Assembly: GCF_024139115.2 (NCBI RefSeq) | Contig: NC_085140.1 | Location: 29,685,806-29,749,805 of the forward strand | Length of the DNA stretch: 64,000 nucleotides | Source: Armigeres subalbatus | Lineage: Eukaryota; Arthropoda; Insecta; Diptera; Culicidae | Direction of reading: 5' to 3' | Shown here: positions 36,125 to 48,389 of the stretch, piece after piece | Layout: every line of letters starts with the position of its first letter | Position numbering within the stretch: the stretch's first letter is position 1 | The notes under the pieces: model-generated | The model's input: only the letters and a program-made list of their open reading frames with translations | Database searches by the model: none | What the model was told of the DNA's origin: nothing | Position numbers and translations under genes: made by a program

Positions 36125-37379
36125 ATACATTTTGGGCTTCCCTTTTCATCCGTGCTTTTGCCAATCACTGAGTTACCAATATCTGCAAATAGACCTGTGC
36201 AGGAGTTCATCAAATTCACTCACCCGATGGATTTTGACATTTGAGCGGGTCGTCTTCTCGAACAAAAGTTCATTTTGCGTTCATTATGCGACCCGCTCAA
36301 ACGTCATAATTTCTTGGGGGAGTTCATTTTGCGTTAGTCTATTGGAAGCAAACGGCACTCATCAGTTTTTCGTATCTGCACGGATTCTTGATTTGCGTAT
36401 AAAGTGTTCATCGCATTCCTTGTGTCATAAGACTCTTATCATAAGACTTTGCTTTGGTTAAATTGACCGGCGTTAATTGAAAATCTGGCTTTGATTAGAC
36501 TAGAAGAAGAAGCGGGGTGGGGGTGTCCCAAATGTATACATTTGGGGGTTCAAAATATGTTGCACTGTCCAACACAAAGAATATTCTTATACCAGAAATT
36601 TGAAATTTTCAGCCATTTATCAACAACTGATGTCCATTTCAAATTTCTATTTCATAAATAAGATTTCGACCTATGGAATGATGTGATCTCCGCTTTATAC
36701 AACCTGTCATTTGATAAATCGGGGCCAAAATCGTACATTTACCCTAGCAGGGTACATTATCGCTGTCCATCGTATATTCATGATGTTTCCGAGTCCGTGG
36801 TGTGTGTTTTCTGGTACACGAATTCGGGAACTTTATTCTTGCGTGAAGTTTTTCTGAATGAAGCGAGCAATATATCATGAATTTACACCATCCTTATCCC
36901 TGCTCCGGAATAAATCATTAGAGCGAAAGGACCATGCGGAATTTGGTCATTTGAATGGTGACACCTAGTAATAGTGTCCAATAATGGAAATAATCCGATC
37001 CAAAAAATCAAAAACATTTTTAAATATGAGATTTCAAAACTTCTCTCGGCTTCTTACATTGTAACCGGTTCCGGAAGTCTAACCGAAATAGCGGTCAAAA
37101 CTAAGATCAAACCGTTCAACATGTTTATTTGGGATAAAAGAAATATTCTTTGTTAGCTCTAGACTACTCAAAATATCCTCACCATAGACCTTTGGAATTT
37201 GTAGTCGGATTGTTATTAATTGTCCTTGTAACTAATAAAATTGTTCTGTTTCTCACACCGAAATTCTTCAATTCGGCGCCTCTCTCATCCTCATGGCTGG
37301 CGCCCTTGGCGGGGGTCAACCCGGCCAATCGCATACTACGGCGCTGCCCATTTAAGAATAATCTCTAGTTTGATTTAGT
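36125..37379. other. Intron stretch with a small foldback
   Basis: GACATTTGAGCGGGTCG at 36236 faces CGACCCGCTCAAACGTC ending at 36306, and GTTCATTTTGCGTT is repeated beside it, so an eroded MITE is likely. The frame at 36072-36461 runs through it and is not a recognised gene. Confidence 0.45.
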
Positions 37380-40022
37380 TTTGAAATTCCCGAAAAACCT
37401 TTTGAATTTCCTAGAGAAATTTTAATTAATTTTGACCTAAAATTCATGGAAATTCGCATAGGAAATTTTTCTGATCATCCTAGGATTTCTTCCTGAAATT
37501 CTTCGGAAAATACAGAATTAAAAGTTTTTTTTTATTAAATTTCCCCCGAAATTCTACTGAAAATTGTATGGAAAATTCTTCTTAATATGCATTTCAATTT
37601 TTCATGGAGAGTTCAGCACTCCTGAGAGCATTTTAACAGTTAAAAACGAAATTCTTCGAAATCTCTACGGATTTTTTTTTTCAAAATCCTTTATGAGAAC
37701 TTTCATGGTTAATTTTTAGATTTATGGAATTTAGCATCAAACTATTTGCCCGAAACGGGATGCATTCGACGGGAAATATTGTCTCATTATGGGCCTGTGG
37801 AAAATGGGCCAGACTGGACTATGAGGTAAAAAAAATGGAAATAGGGTATCTGTTCCTATATCAATAACAATAAGGCAATGCCCATATGAAATGCATTGAT
37901 TTCTCCCAATAATCAAGAAACATGAGAATAATTATGCTCGGCTCATGTAATTTTTAATTGAAAACCAATTTGTAAACGTCAAAAATGAAATTTTCATCAC
38001 ATTATAGAAGTATTTACCTAAAAAAACATCACCACCGCCATGCACCTATTTCAATAACATTCAAAAACAGTTAATCCTATGCCTGTACCTATATCAAGAA
38101 TACTGTTTCCAACATAAAATACGCACACTATTACTTATGTGTATACGCAACGATATGATTGCAGTGATGCCGAATTCTTCAATGTTTTGTATTTGAGTTA
38201 TAATATAATTACAAAATTGCTGCTTCTGTTGCAGTTTTCCATCTTATCAGTTCAATTTTGTGTTTGTCATAATTTATCTTTTCGATATAATTTATTTTAT
38301 AAACATAAGAGTTGAATTTCACAGTGAAAATTCATTCATGCGCTTTGAAATAAAAATCTAAGTCGGCAACTCTTGAGAGTACTACAAGCCATGTAAACAG
38401 TTCGGAATACGGCCAAGAATAATTTAGACGTTGTTCGAAATAAACCTATATCAAACTATAGGAAATCGCGTTAGTTTTCAAAATATAATTTAATTCATAG
38501 TGAAAATATGATATGCTTTGTGTGCTGTGAAGTGAATTTCGAAGAGAAAGAATTGTTTTAGCTTGAAATTGAGTGGAAAACAACGGCGTGAAAACAGATG
38601 AATCTGCTAGTAGCAATCGAGCAGTGCATCAAACCATCAGTTCAGAGGTAGGAAAATGAAAATAAAAGTGCTTTATAATTTTATCTTTTAATAATTTGAT
38701 TCTTGTGAATTAAAACATTACTTACACAAAATTTTGAATAATATTCCAAACATTCAAGAATGTGTTCTATCTATTATTGTGTACATACGATGTGAGCAAT
38801 TGTTAAAATATGTTTTTTTATTTGGTTTATCGACGGTTGGGATTAATATACGGGCTGTTATTAATATGGGAACAGATACCCTACCTTTTTCTCAAACGCG
38901 TGTATCTAATGTACTAGAAAGGTATCAACATCGCAAGGAGGATTATTCAAGTTTTTTTTTAGTATCTATATCGACCTTTTCGTGCACATCATACAGTAAT
39001 CAATTAATGATAAATCGCTGCCTAAGAAGCAAACGTAGCAGGAGTCTATTATGGACGTCCTTCGAGTGTAGGTTTTAACAACTCGACTATCCAAAAATTG
39101 TTTAGCTTATGTATGACAAACGTCTCTACAACGGACTACCTGAATAATAGAGCGAAGTAGTACGAAAATCAAAGCAAAATACTATTCTCAGCATCAATCT
39201 CCGATAGAGACGAGCCTGTCGAACCGATTCGAGTTACAAAACAGATCCCAGATTGGATGAGAAATAGCGCTAACCGACCGACCATCGATTGTTAACTTTT
39301 GAAGGGGGCAATTTGCGGACGGCCAATTAGAGTTGAGCTTTTCGATGCTCTTTTTCGGCTCAGTCATGCGAAGATAATTTCGGTCTCCGCCTACTTTCTG
39401 TGAACTCGGCTACTAGATGTTCGAACTGGTAGATTTGGTGAATAGAAGCAAGCTGAGAAAAAAAATCTGCTCTCTATGATTAACTCGAATGATGATTCAA
39501 TTTTCATTCCGTCATTGATTTTTATCTGGTAACACGGATTTTGACCGCTTGCTCTTCAACCGCATTGTGTCGCAATGAGGATTGATTTTTTGATCGGGCC
39601 TTTTTGCTTTCCTGTTGCACATTGTAATTCGCCTTATTACATTTTTTTTGAACTATGCACGACTATAGTTGGTCATATTCAAGTGGATAAAACCGCATAC
39701 ACATCTAAAAAGTTGAACAAATCTTAAATTAAACACTAAGTTCGATCAGCTACTATTTAGAAGGGTAAATCATCATGTTTTATGCATGTATGTTGGTATT
39801 TGGTGACAGAAATAATAAGAGTTGGTTTCCCATTATCATGTTTTGAATGTATAATTCAAAACACACAGTAAAACAAATTCTGACCTAAAACCCCACAACA
39901 AAGACCCGCAGAAAGCCGAGCACTTGATTTGCTTTGTGGTATTGTAAACTTTCCGCTCAACGGAGCGTAACCATCGCACGCTTCGTTTCGCTTAAGCGCG
40001 ACATCATTCATTACGTTCTTAC
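37380..40022. other. Intron stretch next to fringe exon 2
   Basis: The part 37380-37640 is degenerate GAAATTC sequence. The rest, to the splice donor at 40022, has no recognised element. The last 150 bp before the exon contain no visible second exon. Confidence 0.45.
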
Positions 40023-40379
40023 CTGCTCCTTCGCCAACTGGTACCACGTCTTGGTGATCATCTCCAGCCGCGTGTCGTGGTAGCCTTTGGTGGTCTTGAC
40101 GCTGATCAGCAGATCGTCCAGCTCGGTCGTTGGCGGTTTCGGCGTCCCCGTGACCGACTGCTGTCCGTGCGGATACGGATCGTAGTAATCCGACCGGGTC
40201 GGTTTACTATTTCTTAGCCTACTATTGATTAACATATTTACATGCGCGCTCCCGTTCGGGGCACCATTCACACTTAACGCTTCACTATTTGCACCGTTAT
40301 CCCGTTTGGATATCACATTATCTGCTGAGGCAAGGGCCGCGGTCACTCCTGCCGAATCGAGCGAGTTGTATTGCTGTTC
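40023..40379 (-). CDS. fng: Fringe glycosyltransferase, coding exon 2 (partial gene)
   Basis: Fringe is a Golgi beta-1,3-N-acetylglucosaminyltransferase that extends O-fucose on Notch EGF repeats and so tunes ligand choice. This 119-codon exon starts after the acceptor TTTCCTTCTTATTACAG and ends at the donor GTAAGA (40022-40017), both phase 0. Its C-terminal third matches Drosophila Fringe as I recall it: TPKPPTTELDD, ISVKTTK, YHDTRL, then KTWYQLAKEQ, exactly where the fly protein continues into TWFFTDTDD. The N-terminal two thirds are a low-conservation stem with an NGS glycosylation sequon. The catalytic core (metal-binding DDD region) is not in this exon. The frame extends past both splice sites, but the residues outside do not fit the family. 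No ATG opens it, so it is an internal exon joined to exon 1. Confidence 0.93.
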
Positions 40380-40504
40380 CTGTAATAAGAAGGAAACAAA
40401 TATTAATATAACATATAATGATTAGAATATATGTATACAAGATTCTGATTCGATCGAATTTTTGATCAAATCTCTTTAAAAACCATTTGAAACCGAAATA
40501 AATA

Positions 40505-40650
40505 AATAAAATATCAAGCCGAGTCAAGTCCGAGACACTGAAGACGGCCGTACTATTGAGGACGAAATACGTATCTGTAAATATTACACAACGTGATGGA
40601 ATTAAATGGAATAGTACCAAACTCGTCTTACGACAGGCGAAAGAATCAGT
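40505..40650 (+). mobile_element. Palindromic retroposon-like element, right-half fragment
   Basis: CGAGACACTGAAGACGGCCG, then GAGGACGAAATACGTATCTG and AAACTCGTCTTACGACAG match the right half of the copy at 60747-61016. The left arm and the 3' AT-rich end are missing. Confidence 0.75.
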
Positions 40651-40708
40651 GATATTTAAAAATTCACACTTGGCCATTAACGGAACAGAGCTGCGTTGAA
40701 TTGTGATA

Positions 40709-40924
40709 CCGTCATCGGGGGTGACAATGGGTCAAATCGGGGTGAGAATGGGTCACTGTTTCAACTACTTAGAATGCTTATAAAATGGATTGAATATACA
40801 TGAGAGCAAGAAGACTAAAATATAAGAGACCTTTTTGAATGATTTTGCTGTACGACCTCCAGGCATTCGGTAAGAGCGATGACCCATTTTCACCCCCCAG
40901 ACCCATTGTCACCCCCGATGGCGG
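40709..40924. mobile_element. MITE, 216 bp, GGGGGTGACAATGGGTC termini
   Basis: The left end CCGTCATCGGGGGTGACAAT continues GGGTC. The right end is its complement, ending TCACCCCCGATGGCGG. A second inner pair, GGGGTGAGAATGGGTCA against TGACCCATTTTCACCCC, extends the arms to about 50 bp. No coding frame. Confidence 0.85.
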
Positions 40925-43012
40925 AAGAAAAAATGCAGTCTTTAAATTGTAAGCGAGTTGCATTTGATCCAAAATGTACTGATGAAGGATTAGTAACCTC
41001 GACTATATGCCCTCTCTAAATTTTCAATTAAGTAACTGAAAGTAACGATCTATGCTGACCATGAATTATTGTTTCCTGATTCATATTGAACACCAGCTGC
41101 TCCAACCTGTCAGGCAATTTTACTCATCAAAAATACCATCACAGCCATCCTACCGCAAGATTGTACTTCCCAACAGCCAGTGAATAGCCATACTGTTCCA
41201 GTTCCAGAATAAACGCATCTTCCTCGAAAACACGGCAGCATCGGGGGCATGGGGTGGTAGTTCCACGCCCCTAACCTTCCGACTGTTTTCGATTTTTTTT
41301 TCAGCTCTGGACCACAGCACCGGCTCGATTGATTCCTACCATGCCGCATCTAACCATGCGGACTAATAAAACGGCGGGAACCACATCAATTCGCTTTTTG
41401 CGTTCCCTGTGCACCATTCTTGTGAGTTGTTTATCAGTTTTTTTTTTCTTTCATATTTTTAGTCTCCGATCCGAGGAGGTTTCGAATTGATTAAGTTCGG
41501 AAACTTGTCCCTTCGATCGCAACTCGCAAGGTAGCGATGGTTGTTTGCGGTTGAAGATGATCGCTTGAGGATCGTTGTGATAAAATATGTGGCATTTTCG
41601 GCAGGGGTCCCATTCTCGCCAAAGGCTCGAAAGTTAATGAAATCATTGTGCTTATATATGATAATGCTTATATATATTTTTGTGCTTCATATGAATTGAT
41701 CGTTATACGGCTAGTTAAAATCACAATTTTCTAACAGATTTGTTATGTTGGAGCACAATAGTTACCTGCCGAAATAGACCCTATCCCTATTGGATCGCAG
41801 TAGTCACCTGTCTTCGTTTCGCAGGTCGATTTCATCTCCTGTTTGGTGTTTTTGCACGTACGCATTATGGGTGGAAAATGAATGAGTGCAAGTGGAAGGA
41901 CGTTGTTTTCATCTGAGCACGCTTTTTTTTACCTCGGATGATCATTACACGATATGGGCTACTCGATATAGGAGTATAAAACTGCCGGAAAGGGTTAGCA
42001 ATATAAAAATATTGGTTGGAATCTTGCATTCATGAATAAAATCGCTGACCTGCAAAGGCCGACGGAAGCATATTAGCTTAGCCGGAAAAAGCATCTGTCT
42101 AGCGTACTGGGATCATGTGTTTTAGAATTAACTTTCAATAACGTTGGTATTTGTAACATTTTTTAAAATCACAATTGTAAACACTATATTTTTGGTTTTC
42201 AAATTCAGCTGGAAAACCCGTTTCATTGTTTAATTCTGCACACCAACTGAGATGGGATCTTCGTAATCGAAACAGATGCCGACATTCCAATTACTGCACT
42301 TTTGTTGAACATGTATCTCAGCATGCATTAATTTGCACTGCATAAACTCATTTCTTTGATCTTCTGTGAAAAAAGAATTCATTTAAATTCCGAAAGAAGT
42401 CAATATTATTTAGCATCGATTGCAATTCCCATATCCAACTGCGATAATGACGAGTTGAACCATTGTGAAAGGTCCTGCCCGGCTTCACGTGGCGATAATT
42501 AGGCTGGGCTCCATTATTTCTGTATTCTTCCTTCATATAAATGGTTTTGTTTACCAACAATGAGGGAGATGCGCGGGCTGGGCGGTCCAGACAGATGGTG
42601 ACCAAAAAACACGGAAGACTATCAACTTGGGTGCAAGTTTGTTGCAATCCAGAAATCAAATCCGGTTTCGATAACCTTCAAGTGGCACCCGTGGCAGACG
42701 GCTTCACCCGTTGGCACGCATATGATAAAAGGTAATTATGCTTGAAAAGTGAAAGAGAAAATAATGAAAGGGCACTACGTAGGACTATCATTATTTTCCT
42801 GTGGCTAAGATCGTGTGCGCATATTAATTACAGTCAAAAATGAAAAATTTAATTGCGAATTGTTTTGTTTTGCGTTTTGCTTTTCTTTTAGAGTTACAAC
42901 CTACTACAAAATTCTACTTGATAAAATTGTAAAAATTGTTTTCAAAATCTATCATATCTTAAATAAAAATCCAAAATTTCATGAATTTTGGTGTTCGGAT
43001 ACTGTTATGGAA
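40925..43012. other. Intron stretch; SINE head fragment at 42055-42125
   Basis: At 42062-42120 the plus strand has GACGGAAGCATATTAGCTTA, then AAAAAGCATCTGTCTAGCG and ACTGGGATCATGTG, a degraded tRNA-like SINE head related to those at 12838 and 63548. Nothing else is recognised. Confidence 0.5.
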
Positions 43013-43405
43013 CGTACACACGGTCAAGCAGTTTGAACAACATTGACTCCACCTCTCGTTTATTCAATCATCCATCAAGTTTTACCAACAGCGGCACGAA
43101 CAATCAATTTATTCGACCAACAATATCACACACGAACGACCGAAGCGCCAGCTTGAGCATCAACCATCAAAAAATATATAGGAATTTGTGGAACTTCACT
43201 ACAAATGCTCAAACATGTTCGACGAACCTTTACCCCACCCCGACAACTCAAACCAAAATCAAACCGTTTTATTATTTTCCAACCGAGCCGCCAACTGTCA
43301 ACTGGTTATTCGAACAACTTCACACACGTTCAAACAAAGCAGCAACCGAAGCGTTTTCTTGGGGGCGGAGTCAATGTTCGTCAAACTGCTTGACTGGTGT
43401 GTACG
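43013..43405. mobile_element. MITE, 393 bp, ~38-bp terminal inverted repeats
   Basis: The left end CGTACACACGGTCAAGCAGT continues TTGAACAACATTGACTCC. The right end is GGAGTCAATGTTCGTCAAAC then TGCTTGACTGGTGTGTACG. They pair over about 38 bp with a few changes. The interior is C-rich on the plus strand and gives open frames (146, 86 and 62 codons) that I regard as accidental. Target duplication is unclear. Confidence 0.85.
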
Positions 43406-44319
43406 ATGCATTACAAATCAATTTCTAAAAACCTATTTCGCGTATTGATTTGGTCTATGAGTGTGAAAAAATATGTTGTAGCTTGGAAAATCTATCGAGC
43501 GAATAAAAAAAATTAACATGTTTTATAAAATTAGAAATCAGTCAGTATTTTGAGTTTATTTGCAGGTAAGTTTTCGTATTTTAATAAATGTGGAAAAAAT
43601 GTGATAACAGTTTTAGTTATTGCTATGACAGCTTTTGACTGATAACTAATGTGAAAAGATGTAAAATGAAATGACCTATCGAACAGGGTGGCGACTCATC
43701 TTCAATATAAAAATTCCTTGATTTATCCAGAGTTTTTAGTAAATTTCTAGGATTATAAAAATACACAGAGCTTTCGTATTCGGGATCAGATTTTACAGTC
43801 TTAAGTAATGCAAATGATTTTATTCATTTTCTAGATAAGGTATAAACAATTGTTAAAGGTAAATAGGAAATTGATAGGGGAAGAGGTTCGGTTGTGGGTG
43901 ATATTGTGTCTCACAGTCGCTTAAAAATGTCTTTAAATGTCTTCAATAAAAAAATATGATTATCAGCGAGAAATTCCAAAATCCAATGGTTTGTAAATTC
44001 AATTATCTTCTTGTTTTACTGATAAATATATTTATTTTTTTAACATTCATATTGTTAGAATTCAATAGAAAATTCTTGAAAATTCTCACGAGATAGTGCG
44101 CACAACGAGTTCTACTTTTCTACTGAGTCTTTAATTGAAAGTCCACCGGATTTTTTAATCAAATTTCCACGTGGAATCCTTCCGAATTTCTTTTCAGAAG
44201 AATATCCTGTAGGGATTCAAAATTTGCAGTGAAATACTTGAAGTAACTTCCAGAGAATTTTCTGAATAAACTTCAGGAAACATTTCTGGAGCAACTTCCG
44301 GGCACATTCCAGATGAACC
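43406..44319. other. Intron stretch, nothing recognised
   Basis: AT-rich with no supported gene or clear element boundary. Confidence 0.45.
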
Positions 44320-44420
44320 CAAGTAACCAAAAGTTCCTTTAAGAGTACGTTTTTCGCTTAATCAGCTTCACTGAGCTGCTTAAGCCAAGAACGTACGCTT
44401 ATTACTTATTCTATTACGCT
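44320..44420. mobile_element. Single end of the CCCAAGTAACC TIR family
   Basis: CCCAAGTAACCAAAAGTTCC at 44320 matches the terminus at 33161. Inside, CGCTTAATCAGCTTCACTGA faces GAGCTGCTTAAGCC. No second end is visible, so it is truncated or diverged. Confidence 0.5.
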
Positions 44421-44639
44421 TCCAGTTGAAAACCAAAATGAGCTCGCGCGAGAATCAAGTTTTTCCTTATTTCCAGACGTCGCAACTGCGTCGCGACTAG
44501 TTCACATGATGGCGCACGGCGGAGGCATAGATGCGCACTAGTCGCGATGCAGTTGCTACATCAGGAAATAAGGGTAAACTCGATTGTCGCCAGAGCTCAC
44601 TTCGGTTTTCAACTGGAAGCACAATAATCGCTTCTGGAT

Positions 44640-45600
44640 GGAGCATCTAATTATTTCTGGAAGACTCCGGATGAAATTTTCCGAGGAATTCCTGTTGGAA
44701 CATCCAAAGGATTTACTGAAGGAACTTTCGGAGAAATCCTTGCAGAAACTTCAGGATGTATTTTGAAGGGATTTTCTGGAGGAATTTCCGAAGGATTTTT
44801 GTGATGAATTTCTGAAGGATATCCTTGGAGAATTACTGAAGTAATTTCCGGTGGAATTCTTGGAGAATTTTCTGAAGAAACTTCCGGAGGAATTCCTGGG
44901 GAAACTTTCGGAATAATTTCTGTAAGAACTTCCGGAACTACCGGAGGAGCTCTGGAGAATCTTCTAGAGGATACTCTGATGAAATTCTTGGATGTATTTT
45001 CGCAGGAATTTCTGAACGGACTTACGGGGGAGCTCCTAGAGTAAATTCCGAAGGAAATCTTGAAGGATTTCCCTGAGAAATCTCTGAAACTTTCGGACAA
45101 ATTCCTGGAGGAACTTAAGGAGGAATTTCAGAAAGAATACCAGAACGATTTTCTGCAGAAATTCATAGAGGAATTCTCAGAGAAGATCCTTGAAGAATGT
45201 CCAAAGATATTTCTAGAAGAATTACCAACGGAATTCAAGGAAGACTTTAACGAAAGAGTGTAACTCCGAATTTTCCTCTGAGTCTTAAATTAAAATTCAA
45301 ACGATTTTTCGTGGAATTTTTCTGAATTTCTTTTTAAAAGATTTTCCTGTAGAAATTTACCATGGAAATTGTGAGAAATATGCATTTATCAACAATTTCA
45401 ATTTATTGTCGACATTCGTAAGAATTTTGTATGGAAATTGACTGAGACAAATTTCTTGTGAAAATTTAAAAGAAATCAGTATGGGAGTTCGAAGGAGGAG
45501 TACGATAATTTGCACTGAATTTTCATTGTTATTTATCTTGAATTTAGACGAGAAATTCCTCATAATTTTCATCAGATTGCATTAGATTACACAAAAAACT
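44640..45600. repeat. Degenerate GGAATTCCTGAAGGAA tract
   Basis: Words such as GAGGAATTCCTGTTGGAAC, TTCTGGAGGAATTTCCGAAG and GGAGGAATTCCTGGGGAAAC recur every 12-30 bp. Repeat-coded frames on both strands (149 codons minus, 67 plus) result from this. Sequence beyond 45270 is more diverged. Confidence 0.7.
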
Positions 45601-45937
45601 TATTTGAATTTTCACTGATTTTTGTTTTAATTCAAAGAGTTTCCCGACGGGAAATGCCGAAAAGATCAGATGAATTCAGAAGAAATCTAGAAATAATTCT
45701 GGCTCTGGGTCAACGGTTAAATAGATCAAATCAAGTCATAGAGGAATTCAGTCTATTTTTACCATTTGAAATAAATTAGATCGGTCATTGCGTTCCGATA
45801 CAATGATCGACATACCTTTTTACAGACACGTCAAAACGCCGCCGCCGCTAAGGAAAATTTAAACGAATGCTACCATCGGGAAATTTTTAATCAGCGAACA
45901 ACTCAAAGTTAAGTTCTTTTGAGTTCTAAAATGCGTT

Positions 45938-47176
45938 GTAGTAATTTATTATTTATTTATTTATTTATTTATTTCAACTGACATGGTATTGTCTTATTGA
46001 AAACTTATTAAATCTAATAATTAAACAACGTTTCTGAACATATCGCTACTGCATAAACAGATAAGTAAAAACTGCACTAGACACGATATAGAATTATCAA
46101 GTTACACATTATGTTATGATAAACAAATCAGCATCAACGAAAATAATATTATCAACAAAAATAACCTGACTACATCAACATTTAGATTGAACATTAAACA
46201 ATTAATTTCGTACAGTACAGAACGGAGAATATCAACGAGCAGGTCGCCAAGTTGTTTCACATGAATGATAATCCTTGAATTCGCGGTATCGTACTCCTGA
46301 TGGCCACTTTGATGATTTTAGCGCATTATTACGGTGCTTTCTAACGATCTCCACTTTAAATGAAATGTATTCCATCGTTGACAAATCCCTCCAGGATGGC
46401 TTTAAACAGTTAACTGCATAGAATTCGTCAACACCAATAGCTTCACTGATCATATGCTTCACTTCTTCTACGGTGACGTCGTTTGCGATGTTCGAAACAT
46501 AAAGCTTGAAAGTTTCAACAGGTTCGTAAAGATGTCTTGGAGTTTCAGGAAAAACTTTAGTTGACGACAGCGGCTCGAGATTGGCAGGTGATGATGTAGA
46601 TGCTGCAGGCGTAGAAAAAGCACCAACCCATGAATGAATCGTTCCAATCAATTGATTGACTGTTTCACTCAATTTGGAAACCTCAATTCTAGTCGACTCA
46701 GAATCCGTTTGAACAGGCGTTTTTTGCGATCTCATAGCATTAACGGCCGGACGAAATCGCATGTTTTCCATTAATTCGCGACAGTCGTCACACATCCATA
46801 TAATATTCCGATGTAAGCACACGTCGGCGTCCTCATCGGCGAGCCCAACACAGCTGACATGGAACAGGCGCATACCTTCACAGAAGCCCTCACAAACAAC
46901 GGTTCTTCCAGTGCTGCAATCGTTTTTACACTTTTGGCATTTTTGTTCCATTTTGGCACACAGAAGCAGCACAGCGGCAATACGATACGATAGGTAATAG
47001 GCGATGATAGAGAAACACCAATCCTTTGTTTCAATTAGATTTCTGTTCTTGAGTTTGCCGATCACCAAAAATAATTCAGCGTTTAATTATCCACGCACAT
47101 CAGGAACAACGATAAAACTTGGTTTTTCAAAGAACAATGACTTTTAACAGCAGTAGCAGTCGTTTATTAGTAATTT
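45938..47176 (-). mobile_element. Compact LINE-like insertion encoding only an ORF1-type protein
   Basis: Read on the minus strand it has about 215 bp before the ATG, an intact frame, about 260 bp of 3' UTR, then an (AAAT)n tail at 45948-45972. TAGTAATTT occurs just outside both ends (45939-45947 and 47168-47176) and may be the target duplication; three of the nine bases could belong to the A-rich tail. There is no endonuclease or reverse transcriptase, so it would need another element's machinery. Confidence 0.6.
46232..46951 (-). CDS. PHD-finger ORF1-like protein of a non-LTR retrotransposon
   Basis: The frame is open from 47068, but its first codon there is TTG. The first ATG is at 46951, giving 239 residues from MEQKC. 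Residues about 5-60 hold a PHD-type Cys/His array (CQKC, further cysteines, FHVSC, then WMCDDC). About residues 85-110 (VSKLSETVNQLIG) look helical and may be a coiled coil. From about residue 150 there is an RRM-like part (FKLYVSNIANDVTVEEVKHM) ending in WPSGVRYREF, the style of ending seen in ORF1 proteins of CR1/Jockey-like LINEs. Such proteins bind element RNA. It lacks stops or frameshifts, unlike all other LINE remains here. It could instead be a domesticated single-exon gene. Confidence 0.6.
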   Translation of the reverse strand: MEQKCQKCKNDCSTGRTVVCEGFCEGMRLFHVSCVGLADEDADVCLHRNIIWMCDDCRELMENMRFRPAVNAMRSQKTPVQTDSESTRIEVSKLSETVNQLIGTIHSWVGAFSTPAASTSSPANLEPLSSTKVFPETPRHLYEPVETFKLYVSNIANDVTVEEVKHMISEAIGVDEFYAVNCLKPSWRDLSTMEYISFKVEIVRKHRNNALKSSKWPSGVRYREFKDYHSCETTWRPAR

Positions 47177-47849
47177 TAACGATAAAAGCACATAAATAAA
47201 CAACCGAGTAGAGCAGCAATCGAAAAGCGTAGCGATACAAACAAATCAATCAACAGAATGCATGTCAACCGACTATTGTGAATATATTTATATGTTTGAG
47301 ATTTTAAGCACGAGACAAAGACTATTTTAGCTTTTGTAATATTTATGTAATTTCGCAAAATTTATAAGTAAATAATAAAATTGTATTTTAGACTCGCTGG
47401 CTTATTGATTGTCCAGCATCTTCAAATAAGTAGATAAGTCCTGCAGTATTTGGAAAGGTCTTCAAAATGTCTTCAAGAAATAAATGTCTTCAAATTGAAG
47501 ACATGTCTTCGAACTGGCATCCGTGCATTGTTTTGCTCCTTTGTTTTTGACAGCAGAAGAAAGAGTGGATAAAAGAGAAAAGAAAAAATAACTAAAAAAA
47601 GTTTTAAAATATTCAACCCTGGGTACTTTTTTTTCTTCTGTGTAGCAACACGATGATTTGTGCTGAAAACCAACTCAGGTAGACACCTCTACTTTGTGTT
47701 ATGAGCAAATTTTGTTTTGTAGATGAGCTGCTCCTAGAGTTCATCTTATGGCTCCGACGAAATTGGTGCTGTATAAAGACAGTTTTCTATCTCCTGATTG
47801 AAAAACCTCGTTCCAAAGCGTAAAGTAAATTTAATCTATTTTAAGCTTC
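47177..47849. other. Intron stretch, nothing recognised
   Basis: AT-rich. ATGTCTTCAA words repeat at 47460-47515. No supported gene. Confidence 0.45.
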
Positions 47850-48375
47850 AATGTCTTTTGAAAGTATGCTTCCAAGCCTCTTGAAAGAAGAATTCCGAGC
47901 TTCTTGGAGGGATGCTTCCGAACTACTTGAAAGTAGTTTTTCGAGTCTCTTGAAAGTAGGCTTCCGAGCATCTTGAAAGAAGGCTTCCGAGCCTCTTGAA
48001 AGGAGGCTTCTGAGATTTTTGAAAGAAGGCTTCCGAGCCTCATAAAACGTTGCTTCTGGGCCCCTTGAAAGGAGACTTCCAATCCTCTTGAAAGGAGGCT
48101 TCCAATCCTCTTGAAAGGAGGCTTCCGCGCCTCTTGAAAAGGTTTCCAAGTCTCTTGAATGGAGGCTTTCGAACCTCTTGAAAGGATGATTCCAAGCCTC
48201 TTGAAAGAAGGCTTCCAAGCCTCTTGAAAGGAGGCCTCTAGAAATGAGGCTTCCAAACACTTGAAAGAATGATTCCAAGCCTCTTGAAAGGCGGCTTTCA
48301 AGTCTCTTGAAAGGGGGCTTCTGAACATCTTGAAAAAGGCTTCTGAACGTCTTGAAGGAGGCTTCTGAACATCTT
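47850..48375. repeat. Second 23-bp hairpin satellite array, about 22 diverged units
   Basis: Units such as CCTCTTGAAAGGAGGCTTCC match the 18230-21058 array but are more diverged, with CCAAGCC and CGAACC variants. Minus-strand frames of 165 and 145 codons (48328-47831, 48278-47841) are periodic translations of the array. Confidence 0.9.
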
Positions 48376-48389
48376 GAAAGAACCTACCA

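Larger units (their letters stand above)
1..40022 (-). other. fng: fringe intron 2 (part), crowded with mobile elements
   Basis: The splice donor GTAAGA at 40022-40017 directly follows coding exon 2. Reading toward base 1 on the minus strand I found no frame with the next fringe block (the TWFFTDTDD region, the DDDNYV metal-binding motif or later blocks). By inference this whole stretch is intron and the remaining exons are beyond the left edge. The elements listed below up to 40022 therefore sit inside the transcription unit. A short or diverged exon could have been missed by eye. Confidence 0.6.

Noticed and set aside
40011..40346. Exon 2 frame read as a separate short gene
   Set aside because: It has no ATG at its apparent start (GTG), is bounded by good splice signals, and its sequence matches the interior of Fringe.
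44584..45263. 149-codon Pro/Ser/Ile-rich frame and 67-codon Glu/Leu/Phe-rich frame
   Set aside because: Both arise from the degenerate GGAATTCC repeat.
47831..48328. 165- and 145-codon minus-strand frames
   Set aside because: Periodic translations of the diverged 23-bp array, open in two frames at once.
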